Assembly (NCBI GenBank): GCA_017461475.1
Contig: JAFTXX010000009.1
Location: 1 to 46,725 of the forward strand
Length of the DNA: 46,725 nt
From: Clostridia bacterium
Lineage (GTDB): Bacteria > Bacillota > Clostridia > Oscillospirales > CAG-272
Reading direction: 5' to 3'
In this document: in pieces, positions 1 to 8,510 of the stretch
How positions within the stretch are numbered: position 1 is the first letter of the stretch
Layout of the letters: each line of letters opens with the position of its first letter
The notes under the pieces: model-generated
The model's database searches: none
What the model saw: only the letters and a program-made list of their open reading frames with translations
Told to the model about the DNA's origin: nothing
Position numbers and translations under genes: made by a program

Positions 1-183
1 CTCGCTTTGCGAGTATGGCAGGAACCTTCGGTTCCTTGTGCTCCGTTCGAGGATGACAAGCGGGGGTGTTGCAATGCGATAAAACAAGGCTTTTTTAGCA
101 CTTTGCTAAATCCCGCCCTTGTCATCCTTGAGCGTTAGCGGAGGATCTCGGGCGGAGATGGCAGTAACATAAACATTAATTTA
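1..183 (-). repeat. Repeat A copy 1 (245-bp class, truncated by window edge)
   Basis: Member of the main palindromic repeat family. It shows the right terminal inverted repeat TAAACATTAATTTA (170-183), the inner arm motif GATCTCGGGCGGAGAT, the TGTCATCC/GGATGAC arms, and the variable hairpin containing CTCGCTTTGCGAG. The left end lies outside the window. It matches the copies at 27310-27554 and 29751-29995. It lies just past the stop of the SDR gene. Confidence 0.85.
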
Positions 184-194
184 CTTTACAAAAC

Positions 195-992
195 TTATTT
201 TTTCTGCATATCCGCGTAGGAACGTTTTGGCATGCAAACGCGGCCGCCGTCTATCATGTAGTTTGAGCCGGTTATAAACGCCGCTTCTTCGGAGCAGAGA
301 TAGGTGATGAGGTTTACTATTTCAATAGGTTCTGCCGCACGGTTCATAAGCGTGCTCATCTTGCCCATTGCTTCTCTTGTGAGTACGGGTCCCGGAGAAA
401 CGCAGTTGCAACGGATGCCGTGGGGCGCGCCGTATTGCGCAATTGATTTTGTAGTGCCGTACATAAGACCCGCTTTTGCGGTGGAGTAGTCGCAGGATGA
501 ACCTCCGCCGCCCTCTGCGCCTGCTATTGAGCCAAGATAGATTATAACGCCGCTCTTTTGCTTTATCATCTGACCGATAACGCTTCTTGTAAAGTAAAGC
601 GGACCCTTGAGATTTACGTCAATGCCCCAGTCGAGCGCCCAAAGCGGGAAATCCTTGAAGGTTTCCTTGATTTGGTTTACACGGCAGGAAGCGCCGCCCG
701 CGCAGTTTACGAGAATGTCGATAGAGCCGTAGGTCTCAATTGCCTTGTCCTTTGCCGCCTCTATTTGCTCAAAGTCGCGTACATCAACAACAACGCCGAT
801 GGCGTTTCCGCCCTTTGCGCGTATTTCTGATGCCGCTGCTTCAACGGCCTCGGGATTGACATCGGTAAGCACGACGTTTGCGCCGCACTCCGCAAAACGC
901 TCGGATGTGAGACGGCCCATACCGCTTGCCGCGCCGGTTACAATTGCGGTCTTGCCGCTGAAATCAAAATCAAGTTTTCTTGTACTTATCAT
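195..992 (-). CDS. SDR family NAD(P)-dependent oxidoreductase
   Basis: A 265-residue classical short-chain dehydrogenase/reductase, presumably cytosolic. The N-terminal cofactor-binding motif TGAASGMG, the VNCAGG motif, the catalytic Ser about 13 residues before the Tyr, and the YSTAK active site (Tyr-x-x-x-Lys) are all present, followed by the usual CVSPGPV segment and a C-terminal GSNYMIDGG signature. The family reduces carbonyls or oxidises alcohols with NAD(P)(H); the substrate cannot be told from sequence. The start was set at 992 because GGAGG lies 8 bases upstream; a longer frame from 1013 lacks such a site. A consensus promoter lies upstream at 1028-1056, so this is probably a single-gene unit. 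Repeat A abuts its 3' end and no separate terminator is visible. Confidence 0.88.
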   Translation of the reverse strand: MISTRKLDFDFSGKTAIVTGAASGMGRLTSERFAECGANVVLTDVNPEAVEAAASEIRAKGGNAIGVVVDVRDFEQIEAAKDKAIETYGSIDILVNCAGGASCRVNQIKETFKDFPLWALDWGIDVNLKGPLYFTRSVIGQMIKQKSGVIIYLGSIAGAEGGGGSSCDYSTAKAGLMYGTTKSIAQYGAPHGIRCNCVSPGPVLTREAMGKMSTLMNRAAEPIEIVNLITYLCSEEAAFITGSNYMIDGGRVCMPKRSYADMQKK

Positions 993-1027
993 TTCGTTGC
1001 CCTCCGGTAGCATTAATATCTAATAAA

Positions 1028-1056
1028 ATTTTAGCACCGATTTTAAAAAGGGTCAA
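1028..1056 (-). promoter_or_regulatory. Promoter for SDR gene
   Basis: On the minus strand TTGACC, 17-base spacer, TAAAAT, with an extended -10 TGC directly before the hexamer. It lies about 36 bases upstream of the chosen start. Confidence 0.6.
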
Positions 1057-1102
1057 CCCCAAAACAGACTGCAAGCGGCAACATATGAATTTACAAGTTT
1101 TG

Positions 1103-1141
1103 AAAAAACACCCCGCTAAAGGCTTGCCTTTAGCGGGGTGC
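1103..1141 (-). terminator. Intrinsic terminator of murA
   Basis: A near-perfect hairpin (arms CACCCCGCTAAAGGC and its complement, 1109-1140) followed on the minus strand by six T. It starts a few bases after the murA stop. Confidence 0.85.
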
Positions 1142-1146
1142 GGTAT

Positions 1147-2400
1147 TTAAAATGATACTTTTCTTATATCCGCGCCGAGGGAGCGGAATTTTTTTACTAT
1201 GTTGTCGTAGCCGCGCTCAATGGTGTGGATGTCGACAATTTCGGTTCTGCCGTTTGCGGCAAGACCCATTATTACCATAGCTGCGCCTGCACGCAGGTCA
1301 ACAGAACGCATCGGCGCGCCGACAAGTTCGGTGCCGCCGTGGATAATGGCGGTATCACCCGCAATGTCGATATTTGCGCCCGTTTTGCGAAGTTCTTCAA
1401 CATAGCGGAAGCGGTTTTCCCAGACAGCCTCGGTAACCTTGCTGTCGCCTTTTGCAAAGCAGAGCAGTGCGGTCATCTGCGGCTGCATATCAGTGGGGAA
1501 ACCGGGGTATGGACGCGTTTTTACGTTGATACTTTTCATATCGCCCTCGCGCTTGACAATGATAGCGTCGTCGAGCTCCTCGACGTAAACGCCCATTTCG
1601 GAAAGTTTTGCCGAGATGGAGTCAAGGTGCTTGGGGATAACGTTGTTTATCTTAACTTCGCCGCCTGCTGCCGCCGCCGCAAACATAAATGTGCCTGCTT
1701 CTATCATATCGGGAATGATAGCATATGTGCAGCCGTGCAGTTTTTCAACCCCCTTGATTTTGATGGTATCTGTACCCGCACCGATGATATTTGCGCCGCA
1801 GGCATTAAGAAAGTTTGCAAGGTCAACGATGTGCGGTTCGCGCGCAACGTTTTCAAGCACGGTGGTTCCCTCGGCAAAGACGCTTGCAAGGATAACGTTT
1901 ACCGTTGCGCCGACTGAGACGATGTCAAAATACACCTCTGTGCCGACAAGACGCTCTGCCTTGGCTTCGACAAAGCCGCCGAGCGTAGCCACTTCGGCGC
2001 CGAGAGCCTTAAATCCCTTCACATGCTGGTCGATGGGGCGAATACCAAAGTTGCAGCCGCCCGTCATGCCTACCTTAGCCTTTTTGAATCTGCCGAGCTC
2101 CGCGCCTATAAGGTATGTAGAACCGCGCATACGGCTGACAAGCTCATAGGGAGAGCGGCATGGCAGGATGTCGGATGTATCTATTTCGACCGTAGTATGG
2201 TCACGGCGCACTTTTGCGCCCATCTTTTCGAGAATTTCGAGAGTGAGGTCAACGTCGAGTATTTCGGGTACGTTTTCAATAACACAGTTGTCGGCGGTGA
2301 GAATGGTGCCCATAAGAATTGGTAGCGCCGCGTTTTTTGCGCCGCTTATCTCTACGGTGCCGTTTAGCGGCTTTGCGCCGTTGATTACGATTTTATCCAT
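1147..2400 (-). CDS. murA: UDP-N-acetylglucosamine 1-carboxyvinyltransferase
   Basis: First committed step of peptidoglycan synthesis: transfers enolpyruvyl from PEP to UDP-GlcNAc in the cytosol. 417 residues, the usual family length. The N-terminus shows the KNAALPIL motif with the conserved Lys-Asn pair, and the catalytic loop reads GGCNFGIRPID with the fosfomycin-sensitive Cys at about residue 116. The two-domain EPSP-synthase fold is supported by the repeated GxxR/PD patterns and the C-terminal DLRAGAAMVIMG segment. The start at 2400 has AGAGG five bases upstream; the in-frame ATG at 2439 lacks a site. It is last in the minus-strand envelope cluster, 76 bases after the YycI-like gene, with a possible TATAAT (2443-2448) in the gap, so it may have its own promoter as well as wal read-through. 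A strong terminator follows. Confidence 0.97.
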   Translation of the reverse strand: MDKIVINGAKPLNGTVEISGAKNAALPILMGTILTADNCVIENVPEILDVDLTLEILEKMGAKVRRDHTTVEIDTSDILPCRSPYELVSRMRGSTYLIGAELGRFKKAKVGMTGGCNFGIRPIDQHVKGFKALGAEVATLGGFVEAKAERLVGTEVYFDIVSVGATVNVILASVFAEGTTVLENVAREPHIVDLANFLNACGANIIGAGTDTIKIKGVEKLHGCTYAIIPDMIEAGTFMFAAAAAGGEVKINNVIPKHLDSISAKLSEMGVYVEELDDAIIVKREGDMKSINVKTRPYPGFPTDMQPQMTALLCFAKGDSKVTEAVWENRFRYVEELRKTGANIDIAGDTAIIHGGTELVGAPMRSVDLRAGAAMVIMGLAANGRTEIVDIHTIERGYDNIVKKFRSLGADIRKVSF

Positions 2401-2476
2401 GTAGCCTCTGTGTCCTTTCGTGAAGAATCTCATTAACAATTCATTATATCATACAATTTGCGTTTTGGGAAGAGTA

Positions 2477-3325
2477 TCAGTATAATTTTTTGCTAACCCC
2501 GTTGACGGCGTGAACGGTGCCGTCACGGTAGGTCAGCGCGTAGGATGGGATAAACAGCATAAGACCGCTGTCGGCGTTCTCGTAAAGGGTGTAGCAAAGC
2601 TCTGCGCTTTCAAGCGTGCCGCGCACTCCGCGCTCTTTTTCACTAAACATTATATTGACGCGGTCGAGAAGTTGTGCATTTTCCTCGCCTGTGGGGGTGA
2701 GGAAAAAGTATTTGCCGCAGGCATACACTATCTCGCCGTCGCGTACTCCGAAGGTACATTCCATACCGTAGAGTTTGAGTCCGCGCTCTGCACGCCCGAG
2801 GGTGACAAACGTACAGTCCCCGCTCACTTTGCAGTCGCTTTCTTTTATGGAGCCCTCAGCAAGCGCAAATTTTTCCTCAAGAAACTCACGCGCCGCTTTT
2901 GTCATTTCACCGTCAGCGGATTTTGCATTTTCAAGCGCCGACGAAATATTTTCACCCGCGGTGTACTCGACAGACATGTCATATCCGATGTAGGCGGTTT
3001 TGCCGTCAAGCGTTTCGGCGCGCACGCCGTGCGGGAGCATGTAAATGCCGTCGGGCTCTTTGCCAAACAGCAGATGTGCAACAAGGCATACGTATGTTTC
3101 GCGGTCGTAGCTCGTATACAGCGCCGGTGCGGTGTCATTTTTTACACTAAGCATGCCGCTTTCTACGTAAAGTCCGCTTTTTTCAAGTATTTTTGCGGCG
3201 CCGGCGGCAGTATCGGCGCTTGTGAAATTTGAATCTGTGTAGTAGTCAAATGCAAAGACTGCAAGCAGTATGTTAACGGCGATAAGAAGCAGTATCAAAA
3301 GGTTTTTAACTGTTTTCCAGCTCAT
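2477..3325 (-). CDS. YycI-like WalRK accessory membrane protein
   Basis: 282 residues with one N-terminal membrane helix (residues about 8-27, after MSWKTVKNL) and an extracytoplasmic remainder. Position, topology and the N-terminal Trp-Lys-x-x-Lys pattern match YycI, which with YycH modulates the WalK sensor kinase at the membrane in Bacillus relatives. The start at 3325 is set by GGTGG just upstream and by an ATGA overlap with the stop of the preceding gene (3322-3325), showing translational coupling. Similarity is judged from topology and synteny rather than strict motifs, because this family diverges quickly. It is third downstream of walK in effect: walR, walK, YycH-like, YycI-like, murA. 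Confidence 0.7.
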   Translation of the reverse strand: MSWKTVKNLLILLLIAVNILLAVFAFDYYTDSNFTSADTAAGAAKILEKSGLYVESGMLSVKNDTAPALYTSYDRETYVCLVAHLLFGKEPDGIYMLPHGVRAETLDGKTAYIGYDMSVEYTAGENISSALENAKSADGEMTKAAREFLEEKFALAEGSIKESDCKVSGDCTFVTLGRAERGLKLYGMECTFGVRDGEIVYACGKYFFLTPTGEENAQLLDRVNIMFSEKERGVRGTLESAELCYTLYENADSGLMLFIPSYALTYRDGTVHAVNGVSKKLY

Positions 3326-4659
3326 TTTTCCACCGTCCTTTCGCCCGTGCAGTACCACGCGGCAGCAAGCTCGTTTGCGGGCAGCTTATCTACGTGGTAG
3401 CGAAGTCCCATAGTGGTGATTTTTGCACTTTTTGACGCGTGGCGATATTCCCATGCTGAAGAAAAAGGCGATACCGAGTAATTGCTTCTATCCGCAGAGA
3501 GCATATAAAATTCCGCGCTCTTCAGTTTGCCGCCCTCGGCAGTGACCTTTGCAAGGTAGGGGAACGCGTCGCCCGAGAGCGGGACTGTGTTTTCGCTCGC
3601 GCCGAAAACTATGGTATAAACATCGTCGCTTCTGTAAAAGCCGTCGATGTAGATGTCAAGCGGATTTTGCACGGCGCGGCTGAGACTTTCGACCAGAGAG
3701 ACCGAGGAGAGAAGAACGTCGTAAAGCGAGATATCGAGGTCGCTTTTTGCAGCGCTGAGGAAAGAGGAAAGCGAAATTCCGCCCTCGCTTGCCGCGGTGT
3801 AGACAACTTTGCCGTCACCGATGTGCAGGTTGCCGTGCGGGGCAACCGCGGTGTAGATGTCCGCCATCGCCATCGGCTGAGTGCCGCTCGTTCCGAAATC
3901 AAGGAGCGAAAGAATGCTTTCAAGCGCGCCGTTTGCGAGAGTGTCGGAGCGCGAGAGCGTAAGCGTGCGAGCCATCGGCACGGTTTCGGAGTATGCAACG
4001 CCGTCGGACAGTTCAAAGTCGTAAAGTCGTGCGTCGCTTGCCATTGCCGACAGTTCGGAAAGGCTGAATGTGCAGTTCCCCGCCGACTTGTAGCATGCGT
4101 CCTTGGTACGCATATAAAGCGAAGCGTTTCCGCCCTCATCAAAGGAAATAAGAAGCGTGCTCGGACTGATAGCACGGTCTGAGCCGAAAGGCGCGGAGTA
4201 TTCGCCGCTGAGCGCGTAGATTATCTGATACGGAAGCGCGCTCGTCAGCGAAATACAGATGTATTTTTCACCTGCGGCGGCGCTTTCAAACTGCTCGCTG
4301 TCGATTTTTTCAACCGTCGAAGACGACGAAAGCAGAGCGTGAAGCGGCTCAAGCGCAATTTCAAATAGGTCGCGCGCCGCCTGCTCGGTTGCGTATGCAC
4401 CGCCCCCGTTTTCGCCGCATCGAATACCGATAAAGGAGAAAGACAGCAGATTTTTTTCATAAACCGCCGTCTGTTTCGGCGCATCTTCACCCGCGGGCAC
4501 AGCGCCAAGCGGCATATCCTGCGCGTTTATCGCGGCACCCGCCCCGGAAAACTGCGCACCGCCGATATAAAGGCAAGCCAGAGCCAGCATGGTAACGATA
4601 AGAACAGCGATGATAACGGTTTTTATTTTTTCAATAGGCTTTTGCTTAATTTTTTCCAT
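3322..4659 (-). CDS. YycH-like WalRK accessory protein
   Basis: 445 residues with a short basic cytoplasmic N-terminus (MEKIKQKPIEKIK), one membrane helix at about residues 14-34 and a long extracytoplasmic domain. The layout matches YycH, the other WalK-modulating membrane protein. The start at 4659 has AAAGGAG six bases upstream. A longer frame reaching 4749 would read through the palindromic repeat and was rejected. The gene is separated from walK by repeat A (4685-4887), which sits inside what is otherwise a compact operon, and overlaps the next gene by ATGA. Sequence identity to characterised YycH is expected to be low, so the name is a family-level inference. Confidence 0.68.
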   Translation of the reverse strand: MEKIKQKPIEKIKTVIIAVLIVTMLALACLYIGGAQFSGAGAAINAQDMPLGAVPAGEDAPKQTAVYEKNLLSFSFIGIRCGENGGGAYATEQAARDLFEIALEPLHALLSSSSTVEKIDSEQFESAAAGEKYICISLTSALPYQIIYALSGEYSAPFGSDRAISPSTLLISFDEGGNASLYMRTKDACYKSAGNCTFSLSELSAMASDARLYDFELSDGVAYSETVPMARTLTLSRSDTLANGALESILSLLDFGTSGTQPMAMADIYTAVAPHGNLHIGDGKVVYTAASEGGISLSSFLSAAKSDLDISLYDVLLSSVSLVESLSRAVQNPLDIYIDGFYRSDDVYTIVFGASENTVPLSGDAFPYLAKVTAEGGKLKSAEFYMLSADRSNYSVSPFSSAWEYRHASKSAKITTMGLRYHVDKLPANELAAAWYCTGERTVEK

Positions 4660-4684
4660 GATGGCTCCTTTCTTGCTAAAATGA

Positions 4685-4887
4685 AAATTAATGTTTATGT
4701 TACTGCCATCTCCGCCCGAGATCGCAACGCTGACGCTCAAGGATGACAAGGGCGGGAGTTAGCAAAGTGCTGAAAAGGCTTATTCTATCGCGTTGTAACA
4801 ATCCCCGCTTGTCATCCTCGAACGGAGCGCAGCGAAGTGAAGGATCTCGCGGGGAGATGTTTGCTTGAACTTCTAAACATTAATTTA
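4685..4887 (+). repeat. Repeat A copy 2 (204-bp class) inside the wal operon
   Basis: Ends AAATTAATGTTTATG and TAAACATTAATTTA form the terminal inverted repeat. Inner complementary arms are ATCTCCGCCCGAGATC with GATCTCGCGGGGAGAT, and AGGATGACAAG with CTTGTCATCCT, so the whole unit can fold as one long imperfect hairpin. It has no coding capacity. It lies between walK and the YycH-like gene. Confidence 0.88.
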
Positions 4888-4892
4888 TCTTC

Positions 4893-6656
4893 TTACGCCT
4901 TAGGAAAACTTATAACAAACTCGGTTCCCTTGCCGACTTCGCTTGCAACTTTTATGTCGCCGCCGTGGGCGGCGGCAAATTCTTTTGCTATGGCAAGGCC
5001 AAGGCCCGTGCCGCCCTTGTCGCTGTTGCGCGCTTTTTCAACTCTGTAGAAACGCTCAAACAGACGCGGGATGTCCTCATTTGGGATGCCTATGCCGTTG
5101 TCGCGAACGGAAATCTCAACATTGCCCGCTGATTCGCTTAGCGAAATGTGAATTTCGCCGCCGTCGGGCGTGTATTTTATCGCGTTTGAAACGATGTTTA
5201 TTACCGTCTGCTCAACTCTGATGCGGTCGCCGTTTATGTAAAGCGGCTTGTCCTCGCCGTCAAACGTGAGCGACTGTCCTTTTGAGGCGGCGGTGAGAGA
5301 AAGTGTGTTTGCTATCGACTTTACAGACTCTGTGATGTTCATTTTCTTCATCTCGAAGTTGACGGTCTTTGAGTCGAGCTGTGAGAGGGTGAGAAGATTT
5401 TTTATAAGGGCTTCCATGCGGCTGCTTTCGGAGTCCGCCATTTCAAGAAAGCTGCGTGTCAGCTCGTTTTTAGTGATGTTTTCGTCGCCCGAGAGCGTTT
5501 CAAGCACCATTTTTATCGTTGTAAGCGGGGTGCGAAGCTCGTGAGACGCGTTTGCCACAAATTCGCGGCGGCTGCGGTCGAGCTGATAGCTTTGGGTGAC
5601 ATCGTGGATAGCCACAATAAATCCGTCGCGCATTTTTTCACTCTCGCGGTAACGGATGTTGCCGAAGTAGAGTTCATATACGCGGCCGCGGTAATGCACT
5701 GCGGGAACGCCGCCGCCCTCGCTGCCAAGGTCAATGTCTATGTCGTCTTTGTCGAAGTTCAACAGACTGAACATGTAGTCAAGCGAAATGCGGTCGATGT
5801 CCTCTTTGAAAAGCTTTCTTGCAGAGTCGTTTATCTGCAGCGGCTTGCCGTCCTCGCCGAATGTGAGCACCGCGTCTTTGAGGCAGGAAAGCACGGTTTC
5901 AAGCTTTTCGCGCTCGCCGTTGATGTCGTCGAGGTTTTCCTCAATCATGCGGCTCATGTGGTTGAAGTTTTCGGTAAGTACGCCTATCTCATCATTGGAC
6001 TGCACGCGTATCTTTTCCTTGAAGTTACCGCTTGCAACGCGCTGAACGCCGGCGGTAAGCCTTGACAGCGGCTGTGAAATTGCGCGCGCGAGGAAAAACG
6101 CAAGCACAAATGCTATGATAAGTCCAATAAAAAGCGCCTGAAGAATTATGGAGAAAAGCATCCACGTAATTTCGCCGAGCTCTTCCTGCGTGTCGCGGAT
6201 GTATATGATGCAGCCCGTGCCGCCGTTTGACAGCGGAAGCGCAAAGTCGGCGAAATCCGAGCTTTGATTTTCACTGCTGCCCACATCGCCGCCGATGGCT
6301 TTGATAAGGTTTGGCGTCAGCGCGATACTGCCGTCGGCACCGTCGCTGCCCGCAAGAAAATTACCCTCGCCGTCGAGAATATAGTATGCTCTGTAGTCGT
6401 CAATTCCGAGCTTTGAGGAGTACGCGTCGAGGATGCTTCGCTGGTTTTCGGCAAAACCGTTGGTGTCGCCGAGCGCATTTTCAAGGTAAACGCGGAGCTG
6501 ACTGCCCGAGGAGAAGTTTTGCTCCATGCACTCCGAAAACTCGCCGTTGTAATACGCAAGCACGTTTGAAATAAGCACCGCGCCGACAACGCTCATTACT
6601 ATCAGAATAAAGATGACGAGTATGAGTATTATTTTGAAATAAAGTCCCTTTTGCAT
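4893..6656 (-). CDS. walK: WalK-type sensor histidine kinase
   Basis: 587 residues. Two membrane helices (about 7-30 and 165-188) flank an extracytoplasmic sensor domain (31-160). They are followed by a HAMP linker (about 189-240), a PAS-like domain (about 250-360), a HisKA domain with phospho-acceptor His at about 372 in the H-box ASHELRTPL, and an HATPase_c domain carrying DNGIGIP and GGTGLGLAI. Members of this family autophosphorylate and control WalR, which governs peptidoglycan hydrolases. It lies 9 bases after walR. Pairing with WalR, YycH-like and YycI-like genes supports WalK over a generic PhoR-type kinase, though PhoR shares the architecture. Repeat A follows the stop by only a few bases. 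Confidence 0.88.
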   Translation of the reverse strand: MQKGLYFKIILILVIFILIVMSVVGAVLISNVLAYYNGEFSECMEQNFSSGSQLRVYLENALGDTNGFAENQRSILDAYSSKLGIDDYRAYYILDGEGNFLAGSDGADGSIALTPNLIKAIGGDVGSSENQSSDFADFALPLSNGGTGCIIYIRDTQEELGEITWMLFSIILQALFIGLIIAFVLAFFLARAISQPLSRLTAGVQRVASGNFKEKIRVQSNDEIGVLTENFNHMSRMIEENLDDINGEREKLETVLSCLKDAVLTFGEDGKPLQINDSARKLFKEDIDRISLDYMFSLLNFDKDDIDIDLGSEGGGVPAVHYRGRVYELYFGNIRYRESEKMRDGFIVAIHDVTQSYQLDRSRREFVANASHELRTPLTTIKMVLETLSGDENITKNELTRSFLEMADSESSRMEALIKNLLTLSQLDSKTVNFEMKKMNITESVKSIANTLSLTAASKGQSLTFDGEDKPLYINGDRIRVEQTVINIVSNAIKYTPDGGEIHISLSESAGNVEISVRDNGIGIPNEDIPRLFERFYRVEKARNSDKGGTGLGLAIAKEFAAAHGGDIKVASEVGKGTEFVISFPKA

Positions 6657-6665
6657 AGCCGCGCC

Positions 6666-7367
6666 TTATTGGATGTAGTAACCCACACCGCGCTTGGTGA
6701 TAAGGTATTCGGGGTTGGATGGGTCTTTTTCAAGTTTTTTGCGAAGTCTCGATACGGTAACGTCCACGGTGTTTACATCGCCGAGGAAGCCGTCATATCC
6801 CCACACTTTTCCGAGGAGCTCCTCGCGGGAGAACGGTTTGCCTGCGTTTTCCATGAGGAAAAGGAGCAGGTCATATTCCTTTTTGGACAGTTCAAGCTCG
6901 TTTCCGTCCTTGCGGACAACGTATCTGCCGCGATCTATCTCAAGTCCGCGCACGGTGGTCGTGCCGCCGCCCTCTGCTAGGTGGGTGATCATTTCGTCGC
7001 GGCTGCGGCGGATATTTGCGCGGATGCGCGCAATAAGTTCCTGCAGCTTGTACGGCTTTGTAACGTAGTCGTCCGCGCCGTTTTCAAGTCCCGCTATCTT
7101 ATCCTTGTCGTCGTCGCGCGCCGTTACCATGATAACGGGCACGTCACTGCGCGTGCGTATGCCCTCAAGTACCTTGAAGCCGTCAAGCTTCGGGAGCATG
7201 ATGTCAAGGAGCACGATGTCAAATTTTTCGGTGAGTGCTTTTTTGAGACCTTCCTCGCCGTCGTATGCTATGACGGTTTCATATCCCGCGCTGTTCAGGT
7301 TGTGCGCAAGCAGGAGCGCGATGTTTTTTTCGTCCTCAACGAGTAAAACTCTTCTTCTTTCGTCCAC
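6666..7367 (-). CDS. walR: WalR-type response regulator (OmpR family)
   Basis: 233 residues. The receiver domain has the acidic pocket (Glu-Asp at about 11-12), phospho-acceptor Asp at about 55 in LLDIMLP, a conserved Thr in MVTARD and Lys in VTKPY. The C-terminal winged-helix DNA-binding domain (about 130-233) shows the ELSKKEYDLL and TVDVTVSRLRKKL signatures typical of OmpR/PhoB regulators. It is encoded 12 bases after the deacetylase-like gene and 9 bases before walK, so it belongs to the same transcript. In low-GC Gram-positives WalR controls cell-wall turnover genes and is often essential; here murA and accessory envelope genes share its cluster. Confidence 0.92.
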   Translation of the reverse strand: MDERRRVLLVEDEKNIALLLAHNLNSAGYETVIAYDGEEGLKKALTEKFDIVLLDIMLPKLDGFKVLEGIRTRSDVPVIMVTARDDDKDKIAGLENGADDYVTKPYKLQELIARIRANIRRSRDEMITHLAEGGGTTTVRGLEIDRGRYVVRKDGNELELSKKEYDLLLFLMENAGKPFSREELLGKVWGYDGFLGDVNTVDVTVSRLRKKLEKDPSNPEYLITKRGVGYYIQ

Positions 7368-7379
7368 GGTGAAACTCCT

Positions 7380-8441
7380 TTATTTGATAGAGCTCGATTC
7401 CTTCAGCGGCACCGAGCGAAGTGTTTTGTATGCGGAAAGTTTGCGGAAAAAGTAGCTGTAGTAACCTCGCGTCGCCTTGTCGCTCGCAAGCGAGAAGTTG
7501 TAACTGCCGGACAGCGGCGCTTCGTAAAACGCGGTGTTTATCATGCGGTCGCTCACAAGGTCGTTTACGACAAGGTGCAGACGGCAGGATTTTGCAAAAT
7601 ATCCGTCTATTTCGGGGATTTTTTCATACCTTTCGGTCGAAATGTATATGCGGTTCGTCTTTCCGACAAGCGAGAACAGATATTCGTTGGCTTCGTCCAT
7701 TTGTTCTTTGAAAAGAGCCTTGTCCACGGCCCCGTCCATGTAGTAGACGAGCGTATGCCCGTTTGCGTAAATCTTTGATACCGTCTCGGCGTATTGCTTT
7801 ATTTCTGCCGGCGATATAGCAAACGAGACCCCGTTTTTGCCGAGGATGCCGATGGCTTCTTCAACGTTTGTAACCGATGGGTTGAGCAGTATTGGGTGTA
7901 CAAACGAGCCTGCCGCGGTCTTGCCGGTGGGGTTGTAGAGGTAGGGGACAACAGTTCCCGCGTCGTCGGCGTGCGAGGAGAGCAGTGTGTTAAAGTCTGC
8001 GGTTTCGCTGCCGTCTGTCAGCCTCGCGGTGAGATACCCGTCGGGCGCATATGCGGTTTCAAATTTGAGTCCGAACTTTTCGCAAACTGCGTCGGGCTCA
8101 AGGTATATCTGACCGCCGTAACGGAAAATGTCGCACTCTGTGACATTGCCGCCCTCATCAAGTCTGGTGCCGAAGTTAAGGTTGTAGGACAGATATTTGT
8201 CCTCACCCTCAATAAGAAGCGAGCCGAGCGTGTCCGATTGAGACACGGCAAGACCGTCAAATTCCGCAAAGGCGATGGCGGGGACAAGCATTTTGCCGCC
8301 CGACTCGATGAAAGGCAAAATAGAGTCGCTTTCCCATTTCGCGTCGCCGATATAAAGCGTAGCATGCTCAGCGGCGAAAACGGGGACCGCGCAAAAAAGA
8401 AGAAGCAAAGCCGCAAGCGCGGCGGAGATTATTTTTTTCAT
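7380..8441 (-). CDS. Secreted protein with N-terminal stalk-like domain and degenerate polysaccharide-deacetylase-like domain
   Basis: 353 residues with a clear signal peptide (MKKIISAALAALLLLF, cleavage near AFA/AE at about 23). Residues about 25-160 resemble the copper-amine-oxidase-N/stalk modules of clostridial envelope proteins (short beta units with LVPAIAFAEF). Residues about 180-353 resemble a NodB deacetylase fold: a strand with ILLNP, then an EEAIGILGKNGVSFAI stretch and an IYANGHTLVYY segment. The metal-binding Asp-Asp and His-x3-His of active deacetylases are not visible, so catalysis is doubtful. The start at 8441 has AAAGGAG upstream. It lies directly before walR (12 bases), which suggests an envelope role, perhaps sensing or scaffolding. 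The domain reading is inference. Confidence 0.6.
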   Translation of the reverse strand: MKKIISAALAALLLLFCAVPVFAAEHATLYIGDAKWESDSILPFIESGGKMLVPAIAFAEFDGLAVSQSDTLGSLLIEGEDKYLSYNLNFGTRLDEGGNVTECDIFRYGGQIYLEPDAVCEKFGLKFETAYAPDGYLTARLTDGSETADFNTLLSSHADDAGTVVPYLYNPTGKTAAGSFVHPILLNPSVTNVEEAIGILGKNGVSFAISPAEIKQYAETVSKIYANGHTLVYYMDGAVDKALFKEQMDEANEYLFSLVGKTNRIYISTERYEKIPEIDGYFAKSCRLHLVVNDLVSDRMINTAFYEAPLSGSYNFSLASDKATRGYYSYFFRKLSAYKTLRSVPLKESSSIK

Positions 8442-8510
8442 GCTGTCTCCTTTCTTTTGTGAGTTCGGCTTCCGCCTTTTGGGAAGCTCCCGCAAGGAGG
8501 CGTTGTTTTG

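Noticed and set aside
4660-4749. N-terminal extension of the YycH-like protein through repeat A
   Set aside because: The extension is the translated repeat; similar peptides arise from every repeat copy. A strong ribosome-binding site sits at 4659.
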